Of a DNA stretch of 64,000 nt, positions 55,038 through 64,000 are shown piece by piece (the stretch's first letter is position 1; every line of letters begins with the position of its first letter). The notes beneath the pieces are model-generated. The model was not told the origin of the DNA. It did no database searches and saw nothing but the letters and a program-made list of their open reading frames with translations. A program made the position numbers and the translations under genes. This DNA comes from Pomphorhynchus laevis (Eukaryota; Acanthocephala; Palaeacanthocephala; Echinorhynchida; Pomphorhynchidae). The DNA is taken from assembly GCA_012934845.2 (NCBI GenBank), contig WNNJ02001766.1, positions 1 to 64,000 on the forward strand, given 5' to 3'.

Positions 55038-55795
55038 TTATTCGTATATTCCTTCATACTTCACATAAGTTTCCGGATGTGTTTGTACAGACCGTAATGT
55101 GGTTACTGTATTGAAGATTGTATTAAACAAATGATGTTTAAATGATCTTTATCCTTATGATAAAGATTTGTATATATAATAAAGAGCTATCACGAATCTC
55201 GAAAAAGAGCTAAATACGAGGAGAGAGTGCAACAACTTGAACGAGGTTCTTTCATCCCCTTCATCCTCGCGTGCAATGGCGGCCTTGGAGATGGCGCTCG
55301 GGCTGTACTACAAAGGATCGCATCTAGACAATCTGCAAAACGTGCGAACTGCACTTACACACAGTGTATCAACCGTATGAAAAGTGAGATCACTCCAGCT
55401 CTGTGTCTATATATATTATTCGTATATTCCTTCATACTTCACATAAGTTTCCGGATGTGTTTGTACAGACCGTAATGTGGTTACTGTATTGAAGATTGTA
55501 TTAAACAAATGATGTTTAAATGATCTTTATGATAAAGATTTATTATTTTATAATAATAAATTATATTATTACAAGGTTCCTTCATTCCCTTTATCCTCGC
55601 GTGCAATAGCGGCCTTGGAGATGGCGCTCGGGCTGAACTACAAAGGATCGCATCTAGACAATCTGCAAAAAGTGTGAACTGCACTTACAGTGTATCAACC
55701 GTATGAAAAGTGAGATCACTTCAGCTCTGTGTCGGGCCGCGTCGATGTGCATCTGAGGTTATCGTTCCTCCCTCGGTAAAGCCGTCTATATTTGA
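55038..55795 (+). repeat. 386-bp tandem duplication with retroelement-like tail
   Basis: TTCCTTCATACTTCACATAA starts near 55040 and again near 55426. Each unit carries a frame: SYHESRKRAKYEERVQQLER then GSFIPFILACNGGLGDGARA and VLQRIASRQSAKRANCTYTQ in the first, and a shorter form in the second, which runs on to CRAASMCI and GYRSSLGKAVY. RRHExxKxxxYxxRVxxxExxSFxPLVFxxxGGxG...LxRxA is a conserved tail that I have seen after one class of invertebrate retroelement polymerase; I cannot name the class. Both copies are broken. Confidence 0.6.
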
Positions 55796-55847
55796 CGAGA
55801 AGATACATCCTTCGCAACAGTGGTATTCTCTATTTCGATAGCTCCTG

Positions 55848-55903
55848 CTATCATCATCAGGATTACAAAAGAAAACATTTTTTTGTAATCCTGATGATGA
55901 TAG
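55848..55903. repeat. Perfect 23-bp hairpin
   Basis: CTATCATCATCAGGATTACA plus AAA at 55848-55870 pairs exactly with 55881-55903, around a 10-base loop. AGTGGTATTCTCTATT and AGTGGTATCCTCTATT flank it on the two sides in the same direction. This looks like a small foldback insertion with a duplicated flank. Confidence 0.8.
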
Positions 55904-55975
55904 TGGTATCCTCTATTGACGGTGACGGGGGCTCAACGCTACCTGGTAGTTTAAAAAATACTGACGAACACTAAC

Positions 55976-56799
55976 TTGTATCGGTGAATTCGTAATCTTG
56001 TTGACAAACAATGTTTTGATGTGTTTGACGGGCCCATTTGCGGGAACTCTTTGAATGTTCGTAACCAATTTTTTTATTTAATTATTAAAAATTAAAAAAA
56101 ATATTCGAACAAATATATATATAATATTATAATAATATTATATTTATTATTATTTAGTATTATCATTATTAATGTTAAACAAATGATGTTTGCAGTAGTA
56201 TTCCTTATAATAAAAGTTTAATAACGTTTTAAATTCTGAATTGAAACTTATAACGAAATTTATTAATTTTGTTATATTTTGTTGGCTTCTAAAATAGATT
56301 GTTTTTATCGCGATCACCAGCTAATTACAATTTTTATCACAAACTTTATGTTTTATCAAATTTATATTATTATTTTGATTATTATTTTGAATCAGTTATC
56401 TTGTCAAAATCCCATCCTTTATTAGGACAACCGATTCTATCATTTTCGTCTCAGTTTGTGGCGAAATATTCCTTTCAGTAGCATTTAGTTGATTTAGTTC
56501 ACGTTTATACGAAATGACACTAATTTAAAATATCAAAGAATTAAATTTCAGTGGGTAGTATTATCTGACGGTTTTGTTTCCTTATGGTCGTTAGTTTCAA
56601 GGGTATACTTTTATGTAAAATATTTCACTTATCTTTAACTTTCACTTATCTTTCACTTATCTTTCACTTATATTTTGGAATGTGAAACCTGAGAAATAGT
56701 TTGGAAATCATGCTTTTTTGAAATTTTCAACTTTATCTCTTTTGATCTCATGTATTTTTATTTTCTACTATTATTCAGGCTACTTGAATATTTAGGCGT
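55976..56799. other. AT-rich spacer
   Basis: No gene was seen. TTTCACTTATC is repeated four times near 56627-56670. Confidence 0.45.
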
Positions 56800-56968
56800 T
56801 TTCATACTTTTTTAAGTTATAGCAATTATTTATAATTATTTATTACCTAATTATTAAATATTTATTTATTGATTTAGCATTATTATTTTTATTTATTTCT
56901 ATTTATTTACTTTTTATTTTATAAATATATTCAATACGTAGACTCAGGTAGCTAACTTGATTTGTTAA
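56800..56968 (+). mobile_element. RT-element 3' tail
   Basis: AGCAATTATTTATAATTATT, GATTTAGCATTATTATTTTT and the end ATTCAATACGTAGACTCAGG then TAGCTAACTTGATTTG match the last 170 bp of the 22.8-24.0 kb element. Confidence 0.75.
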
Positions 56969-57110
56969 CACCGGTATTACAAGCAAGCTTTCTGAGGATA
57001 TCGATCGATGCAAATCAATCAGAACCTTCATTACCAACAAACTCATTTGACAGGGTGTCAAATACATCTTTAAAGGTTGATTAAATGCTTTTTACGGACG
57101 ACTTATTGGA

Positions 57111-57708
57111 TTTTCTCAAGAGAGAGTGAGACCATTCCGCTTGAATTACGTTACCAAACAATTAAGTCAGACGCGGAAGAACAACGATAATAGTACCAAG
57201 TCCCGTTTCGTCATCACAGTGGCTCATAATGTCATATCCCACTCACTACTGGAGCAGAAAAGGACAGTCCTCCTATGCATACAGTAATAAGAGGGATCTG
57301 GCACTAATGAGTCACTGTGAGGACTACACGGGACTTGGTACTGTTATCGTTGTTCTTCCGTGTTTTTTGTTCTTCCGAATTTTCTCAAAAGAGAGTGAGA
57401 CTATTCCGTGTGAATTACATTACCAATCATTCAAGCCAGACGGGAAAGAATAACGATAACAGTACCAAGTACCGTTTCGTCATCAAAATGGCTCATCAGT
57501 GCCGGTTCCGTTCCATTACTGGATGCAGAGGAGGATTGTCATCCTCTGCACCCGGTATTGGAAGGGATATGTCACTAAGGATCCATTTTGATGGCAAAAC
57601 GAGACTTAGTATTGTTATCATTGTCCTTTCCCGTCTGGCTTAAATGATTGGTAACTTAATTTACGCGGAATTGTCTCACTCTCTCTTGAGAAAATTCATA
57701 AATGAAGT
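57111..57708. mobile_element. Two adjacent foldback elements
   Basis: The second copy (57377-57708) is a full palindrome: TTTTCTCAAAAGAGAGTGAG, ATTCCGTGTGAATTAC, CAGACGGGAAAGAATAACGA and AGTACCAAGT on the left answer to ACTTAGTATTGTTATC, CCCGTCTGGC and CACTCTCTCTTGAGAAAATTC in pieces on the right, with about 65 bp between the arms. The first (57111-57370) has a full left arm and a right arm cut short. No transposase frame is present, so these are non-autonomous. Confidence 0.8.
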
Positions 57709-57895
57709 TAGCCGATATAAGACTTGTCCTGTCATCTGCCGGTGCTTTCGCTAATGATCCTATTCGGTGAAGCAGTAGCGTTGTTTTAACACTCCAGGAG
57801 GTTACTATACTTGTTCTAGGATCTCACACATGACTAATGCCTTGTGATGTCTGTCAGTTCTCCTCTACATCCAGTAGTAGGAGGGATCTAGTACT

Positions 57896-57975
57896 AATTA
57901 GTCATTGTGATGACGAAACAGGACTTGGTACGGTTATCGTCGTTCTTTGCTATTTGGCTAGAATGATTAGTATGA
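57896..57975. mobile_element. Arm fragment of the foldback family
   Basis: CATTGTGATGACGAAACAGG, ACTTGGTACGGTTATCGTCG and TTGGCTAGAATGATTAGTA repeat the right arm of the elements at 57.1-57.7 kb. CAGTAGTAGGAGGGATCTAG before it repeats the centre. Confidence 0.7.
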
Positions 57976-58189
57976 CTTAGCGATAATGTGTACTCGGGTT
58001 TTCGCTAAGCATAATTCCCCATTAACGTCAACATTTTTTGTTGACGTCATTTTTTAACACTGAAAAAATCTAAAGTAGTGAAATTTTGTTCAAGGATTTG
58101 CATTGGTCGCAATGACCACCTTTCTTTAAAAGTGAGTATTTAGAAACATGCAAAAGTTACAAATACGTTACGTGGCTGGGCCGTTCACG

Positions 58190-58345
58190 CAATATATAAT
58201 ATATATTATATTTGATAATATAATATCAAATATAATATTTAATACATATTAATATCATTTTAATATAATTTAATATCAAATATAATATTTAATACATATT
58301 AATATCATTTTAATATAATATTATATCATATTCATACATATTAAT
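58190..58345. repeat. AT-rich tandem duplication, about 60 bp
   Basis: AATATCAAATATAATATTTA followed by ATACATATTAATATCATTTT occurs twice, at about 58218 and 58272. Confidence 0.8.
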
Positions 58346-59560
58346 TGTTGGTGCATAAGCCAATCGTAATGATAAAAAAACAACCGTTTGACTTTCGACA
58401 AAATAAATATATAATGGCTAATAAAATGATATTTTATCATCTATAAAACTATTACGGATTTACGGAAAATACATTTTCTTATGTGCGCCCAAAGCGTTTT
58501 CCGGGAAATGAGAAGTTATAGTTTTAATGCTATATTTTTAATGAACTTAACGGCACATAGTGAACTTAGAGTTATTTCAATATTATATCAATACTTTGAT
58601 ACTTACCATATTTTATACAGATTTATTTACGAATCGTCTTCTAATTTCGCATGACAGAATAAAAACGATTTGATCAACTGCCTTTTATGTTTTTGTTAAA
58701 TTTTGCAATTTTTAAATTATACGCCTGTCAGTTAAAAAATGTTGCCGACATTGAAAGCGACAACATCAATAGAGAGAATTTAGCAATAAAATATGCTTCT
58801 ACAACTTCTACTTCGACATTAGTTTCCTTGAAACCGATTTGTAAACTATTATTTATGCTATATTCATCCTTAAAACATAGACTTCAGATAATCATCATCG
58901 ATCTTTTCTGTAATATAGAATCGATATTCTCATATTTTTAATAAATATTTAGCCAAAATTTCGTAAGGATTTTACTACATTTAAAAATTTCGTATATCAT
59001 CGTATTGATATATATTAAGTTATAGAGTAGTTTAAAATAGCATTATAATAAACGCAGCAATATGGCTTCTTTAAAACGTATCGCGTCTATGACTATATAG
59101 AATTTTAAATTATGAAATGTAAATTTCCTTTTATGTCTAAATTGCACAATTAAAATTATTAATCAAGTTAATCGAATTATTAATTAGTTCATATGCAGCC
59201 ATTTTTACCATTGAAATTTCTAAAAAAATAAAATTAATTAAAAAAATTCTTTTTTTACCCTACACGCTGCTTTAATCCTATCTATAAGTCAACTAACATA
59301 TTAAATCGTTTAATTTTTATCGTTGGAATATATTTCGCTTTCATTACAGTTGAATAACGCTGCAACCAATCTCGGTATGTAGAAATTATCCATAGAATGG
59401 GCGTTTTTGATTTGTCGCCTCAACCAAACTACATTTTGTTTTTATCTCCATAATATCACTTTACAAGTCGTATTTTTCTGTAAATATTCAAACGGAGAAA
59501 CAAGTTTAAGTATTAAAAAATCTATTATATTTTTTAAAATAAATAAAAACGATATTTTTT
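58346..59560. other. AT-rich spacer, no gene supported
   Basis: An 84-codon frame at 58687-58941 starts MFLLNFAIFKLYACQLKNVA, which could be read as a signal peptide, but neither similarity nor splice context supports it. Confidence 0.45.
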
Positions 59561-59569
59561 ATTCTAATA

Positions 59570-60000
59570 CATGAATCTATTTTGGAACCTATCTTATTTA
59601 ACTTGTATGCCAACGAGCTTCTGCGCTTAATGCGATCAAAAACCTTGATGTATGCTGACGACCTTAATAGGCTGCTTGGTCAGTTGAACATTGTTTAGTT
59701 ATTAACAAATTTCCGTCAACTAACTACATATTTGATTAACTCCCAAATCATTTTACTCGTTAGTGAATATCGCGATTTTGGAGTGGTTGTGTTTGATAAT
59801 CCTAGTTCTAAGAAAAATACCGAGGCTATATGTGCTAAAGCTACCCGGATTTCTAAGAGGATCCATATGAGTTTTAGTAAATTGAAGATTGATACATTTC
59901 GTGTCTCGTTCAAAAGAGAGGTTTTTTGTCTTAAATTATTGCGCGACGCTATCCTTTTTTTAGTAAAGGGAAAAAGGTACGAATTAAACACGTATTAAGA
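59570..60000 (+). pseudogene. Decayed LINE reverse transcriptase
   Basis: ESILEPILFNLYANELLRLM is motif B onwards (GSxLxPxLFNLYxNDL with the PQG part lost), and SKTLMYADDLNRLLGQLN is motif C with YADD kept. In another frame YRDFGVVVFDNPSSKKNTEA and AICAKATRISKRI fit the thumb (DLGVxxDxxLxFxxHI). It is a Jockey-type remnant unlike the L2 copies at 39-49 kb. Confidence 0.65.
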
Positions 60001-60079
60001 CGTTCATCTAGACGGTTTTCGACTATCTAGAATCTAGCCCATGAAGAGCGATTAAGTCGCTATGAGTTATGCTGCCTGA

Positions 60080-61160
60080 CATTCGAGTAATAATAATAGT
60101 TGACGGACGATGTATAGATGATGTGTTGTCGATATGTACCGATAATGAATTATGTGTTAATGAAATTCAATAATCGTGTGTTAATCTCATTCAAAACGAG
60201 AGTACCCAAATCAGCGGTATGTCCTATTCGTTGATATATTACGAACTGCAACAATAGATAATGTGAAGTAATGCCAAAAAATGTGAATTCGTTGATGTCT
60301 TTTGCCAAACAGAATTGATATCAATTGGAAACTTTTATGATAAAAGACATGAAATATCGTTGGAATATGATATACTTATGTACGCGGGTAAGATTTTTAT
60401 TCCAAGCAAGCTAAGAAGTTATGGTTTTTAAAAGTGCATGTCTGGTAAATCGTATAAATCTAGTTTGCAATGTATCCGCTTGAATACTGTTAAATCTCAA
60501 CTACTTCATCGGGGCCTCGTTAACATGTACCACACGGTTCGAAAACGTAATGGCTACCCTATTAATGCAATTGAGGTTAAGTGTGGACTGTGGTATGTAG
60601 CTAACTTAATAAAGTCTACATGAATATATTTTACTGTTTTGTTGTTTTGTAGATTGTTAAATAAAACCTCTTCGGTTAGTCTTCGTTGCTTTACGACAAT
60701 TTATTTAACAATTGGGTCTGGATGGACAAGCTATTGAAACCATATGTGCATTCGTTGTCGAATGATTCGACTGAGGCTGACACGTAACGGATGCATTGGA
60801 AAACTCTATTAAATTCGTTCCCTTTATGTATTCCTAATCTTAGAGAAGAGCATAAAATGCCACTTTAACGAATTTGATCAGTGTATATATGTTTCGATAC
60901 ATAAAGTCTACTAAAATATTTGCAGATGCCATGCTTGCACTATGTCACTATTCGTAAAACATCGCAATGATATGAATCCGAAGCTTTATCACGATGAGTA
61001 CGTTCACGACTCCTTTATTCGAGGGTTGCCTTCGAGCATTCGTCAACGTTTATTGGAACAGTCGAAGCTCTCGCTGTACCACGTTTATGAAGCTGCTCGA
61101 TCACTGGAGCAAGCCGAATTGCAAGCTAAATTATACTCTAGTCAACCTGTAAATTAAAAC
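60080..61160 (+). mobile_element. LTR-retrotransposon fossil (Ty3-like)
   Basis: The right part (60942-61157) is a Gag-like stretch with the FIRGLPSSIRQRLLEQ and YEAARSLEQAE pattern of Ty3-type Gag capsid regions. The left part has weak pol-like similarity. No pair of LTRs could be identified. It is old and broken in many places. Confidence 0.6.
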
Positions 61161-62234
61161 CTAGCAATGATGTTAATGCAAAACTGATTACGATCTATAA
61201 AGATTTTGTACAATTAAAACGTTCCAATGTATGCCTGAAAAGGACAAGCAGTCGAAAGCTAGCAAATAAAGAAATTATAAAATTAAAAATACTCGTGTCT
61301 ATTATTATATTTTCACCAAATATAAAACAAGCTAAGTTGGACACGAATGTAGATTTATTGATGAATCTATTTACCAAAAAGAAATTAGTAACGATGAACA
61401 ATAAATATAATTTAATATTTTATAATATTTTGTAAAAATATTATAAAAAAAATATAAAAATCAAATAGTAAAATTAAAATACTCGTATGTATAATTATAT
61501 TTTCACCAAATTTAAAAGTTTAGCTAAGCTGGACACTAATGCTCAACGATTTTTATTTTATATTTAAAATTTAAGTATTTTATATATTTTTATTCACAAA
61601 TAATTACATATGCGAATAAACCCGTTTTTTTTTGAACAGATTAAATTAGTTATGGGATTAAACACGAGAAATTTTTTATTAACAACAATTAAATAAATTT
61701 AAAAGACTTATTTAGTCATCTGGGCAATTCTGCTTTCACAAAGCTAGTTCATTGTAGGGCATGCAACCATTGATGAACATTGAAAGTATCCATTTCTTTT
61801 AGAATTTTAAAATGTTTAAATTACCAGCATCGAGTTGATTAATTTCAAAAATCAACTCGATCAACTAAAGGTTAATTCAAAAATCAAACTTTTAAATTTG
61901 CATCTCTATAACAGACAAGGATTTAGCAATCAGTTTAAATGTTTGTTATTATCATATCCCAAAGCATCCTTGAAAATATCCTTTTTCATAAAGGATATGA
62001 AAGATAAAGGATATTTATCTTAAAGGATAATATGATATTAATCATAAAGGATATTTTATGCAGTGCTTTTTCCCAATTTGGATTGTGGAAAAAGTGAAAA
62101 AAATCTTAAATCATGTGGATATAAGATAAGAGCTCACCATAATTTTCTATTTTTCGAACAATTATCAAAAATACATTTTTCAACAATTGATATTCAGCTT
62201 GCACATCATAACCGTTAACTTTCCAATTTCTAGA
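61161..62234. other. AT-rich spacer and TMA16 5' flank
   Basis: A roughly 70-bp block with ATTATATTTTCACCAAAT and AGCTAAG(T/C)TGGACAC occurs at about 61282 and again at about 61473. AAAGGATATTTAT(C/G) words repeat near 61975-62055. TTTCCAATTTCTAG directly before the TMA16 ATG looks like a splice acceptor, so a non-coding first exon may lie here. Confidence 0.5.
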
Positions 62235-62711
62235 ATGAAGGATAAATATGGAAAAGACGTGGTTCATCCAAAAAGTCGTCGAGCTGCCAAGATCCAACAA
62301 AAGCAAAGCCGTTTGAAAAGAGTGGTACAAAGCAAAGTTCGAACACTTGAAAAGCAGAAATCTCTTCGAAATAAAATACTATGGTTTAAAAAGATCGCAG
62401 TTCAAACGAGAACCTTAAATGATAAAGAATGCTTCACGCACACAGAGTTGAAAGAATTGATTCAGCGATACCTACAGAGATTCAACGACGAGCTCGAATT
62501 TATTTCTTCGCAGCAGGAAAGGAAGCATCGAAAACTTAGAAGATGTTCACGTCAAGCCATGTTAAGTCAAATAATTGAACGAGATCAAAATCAATTGGAT
62601 GCTGGCAATTTTCAAGTTCCAAATATTACCTCACAGTTGGGAATGAGTAAGCTCTGTGAGTGGAATGAATCTATTAACACAATGAACTTACTAGATTTTA
62701 CGAATATGTGA
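62235..62711 (+). CDS. TMA16: TMA16 homologue (ribosome biogenesis factor)
   Basis: An intact 158-codon frame starts MKDKYGKDVVHPKSRRAAKI, the conserved KxVIHPxSRKAAQ start of TMA16 (translation machinery-associated protein 16), which binds nucleolar and nuclear pre-60S ribosomal particles. Further family motifs are NKILWFKKI, HTELKELIQRYLQRFNDELE and RRCSRQAMLSQIIERDQNQL, then GNFQVPNITSQLGMSKLCEW near the end. Human TMA16 has 203 residues; the C-terminal acidic tail is shorter here. The protein is strongly basic in its first 60 residues. The frame is open for 16 codons before this ATG, but those read as intron or leader (MIFSLHIITV), and a CTAG acceptor stands two bases before the ATG. ATTAAA at 62782 may serve for polyadenylation. 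No frame damage is seen, so this is the best candidate for an active host gene here. Confidence 0.9.
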   Translation: MKDKYGKDVVHPKSRRAAKIQQKQSRLKRVVQSKVRTLEKQKSLRNKILWFKKIAVQTRTLNDKECFTHTELKELIQRYLQRFNDELEFISSQQERKHRKLRRCSRQAMLSQIIERDQNQLDAGNFQVPNITSQLGMSKLCEWNESINTMNLLDFTNM

Positions 62712-63279
62712 ATTTCATATATTATTTTAAATCATTCCACTAAATGTAACACTGATGTAAAAAATCAGCATTTTATTTACAATTAAAATATTTTTAAATC
62801 TTGTTGCAATATAATTTGGATATTTTAAATAATCACATTACATTACATTTCTGGATCGAATTATGATTTTGCAACATTTTATTTAATTGAAATACAATTA
62901 TGAAAGCTTTTACAAATACATTGTGTTTTTATATAGTTCTGTCTGGTTATAACGTTAAAAATTGACATGATTAACATTAAAAGCCTATTATGGAGTATTG
63001 TTTGACTGTTAAGTAAATTAGATAATTTACACTTTATGAAGATAATTGAAAGACTTGCTATATAGATATTAGAGATACAAATATAAAATTTGAAAAATGC
63101 ACACTTAGACAAAACGTACTTAGATAAAAGTATTTTGCTATAAAAGTTTTATTCACATTAGTGTTACATACAATCTTTGTGAACACAATATATTTATTAT
63201 ATTAACAAATAATAAATATATTTATTAAATAAGATTATAAATATATATTCAATTCATAATTTTTAATAAATATTTAATC
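62712..63279. other. 3' flank of TMA16
   Basis: AT-rich sequence without a supported feature apart from the possible polyadenylation signal. Confidence 0.45.
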
Positions 63280-63745
63280 TTAATACAACTTTTTTAATAA
63301 ACACGAACAGGAAAATATAAACCTGCATGTTTTTTTACAACCTTTGTCGGGATTCTTAACCCGGAATTCGCCCACCACAGACGCCTATCCCCCAATGGGG
63401 CGTTTCGACCTTAGTCTACTCATCACTACAGAGTGGTCTCATCAGTGTAGCCCTGTAGCTACACAACTTTGTAAGTACTTAATCCTCAGTAAACCTCTGA
63501 ATGGAAGTCACTAAGCGCACGCTACTCCACCGGTTTACTGATGAGTTAGTATTGTCGAAGTTGTGTAGCTACAGGGCCACACTGATGGTACCACACTGTA
63601 GTGATGAGTAGACTAAGGTCGAAACACCCCATTGGGGGCTAGGCGTCTGTGGTAGGCGCATTCCGGGTTAAACTTCTCGACAAAGGTTGTAAAAAAGCAA
63701 GCAGGTTTATACTTTCCTGTTCGTTTATTAAAAAAGTTGTATTAA
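63280..63745. mobile_element. 466-bp foldback (long inverted repeat) element
   Basis: TTAATACAACTTTTTTAATAAACACGAACAGG (in pieces) at the left end is matched in reverse at 63702-63745. The arms run inward for about 190 bp through TTTACAACCTTTGTCG, CCACAGACGCC, CCCCAATGGGG, AGACTAAGGTCGAAA and TGTAGCTACA, and CAGTAAACC/GGTTTACTG pair even in the centre. It has no coding capacity and much higher GC than the flanks, so it is a foldback-type MITE or satellite-like hairpin. Confidence 0.85.
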
Positions 63746-64000
63746 CTTTAACTCGAGATAACTTAGAAATACCTTCGATAAATTAAAAACCGATATTTTA
63801 TTACTCAGTTTTTAAAATTTAAAACGGTTTATTCGTAAGTGATACAGTTAATATTTTTATAATATATATTTGTATAATATACAATTTTAATATAATATAC
63901 AATTTTTATATTTGTATAATATACAATTTATATTATTAAACTATATTTTTAAACTTTAATTTTCAGAAAAAAAATTAATCATTTAATAAATTACTAAAAT
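63746..64000. other. AT-rich end of window
   Basis: Simple TATAATATACAATTT repeats only. Confidence 0.5.

Noticed and set aside
58687-58941. Small secreted protein with signal peptide
   Set aside because: Only the first residues look like a signal; the rest is low complexity without cysteine pattern, and no transcript signals could be seen.
62187-62234. Upstream start of TMA16 at 62187
   Set aside because: The extra 16 residues are hydrophobic and unlike the family's start, and a CTAG acceptor lies between them and the conserved ATG.

Overview
The window looks like nuclear DNA of an AT-rich arthropod, most likely an insect. The evidence is introns of about 60 bp with GT-AG ends, intron-bearing homologues of animal genes (Bicaudal-D, RNase H2 subunit C, TMA16, a protein disulfide isomerase exon), a tRNA-derived SINE, and many animal-type non-LTR retrotransposons. 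I cannot name the species. Host coding sequence is only a few percent of the window. The rest is AT-rich spacer, satellites and broken mobile elements.

Layout. 1-6.7 kb: AT-rich spacer holding one terminal exon of a PDI-family gene whose KDEL signal has decayed, followed at once by eight copies of a 173-bp tandem repeat. 6.7-10.5 kb: a degenerate I/Jockey-like LINE with zinc-knuckle ORF1, APE endonuclease and reverse transcriptase. 10.9-15.9 kb: a 5-kb satellite block with a near-identical 349-bp core and diverged, partly inverted flanks. 16-22.8 kb: spacer with a SINE and a short insert between 26-bp direct repeats. 22.8-24.0 kb: an unusual reverse transcriptase element (Penelope-like or related) whose 3' region can fold into a closed, pseudoknotted RNA; fragments of its 3' end are scattered through the window. 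24.4-30.5 kb: a minus-strand, four-exon Bicaudal-D homologue of 674 codons.

30.9-49.4 kb is a dense graveyard of nested LINE fragments in both orientations. It includes three fragments of an element with a restriction-like endonuclease, a nearly whole L2/CR1-like LINE with strongly pyrimidine-biased sense strand, and LTR-element fossils. 52.3-54.0 kb holds the first exons of an RNase H2 subunit C gene, with exon 2 duplicated about 1.25 kb downstream. 55-58 kb has tandem duplications and foldback elements. 59.5-61.2 kb has LINE and LTR fossils. 62.2-62.7 kb is an intact TMA16 gene, followed by a 466-bp foldback element.

The host genes are unrelated in function (dynein cargo adaptor, ribonucleotide excision, ribosome biogenesis, ER folding), so no pathway or operon is implied. 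The most unusual items are the structured RNA of the RT element, the divergent Bicaudal-D, the duplicated RNASEH2C exon, and the 5-kb inverted satellite.
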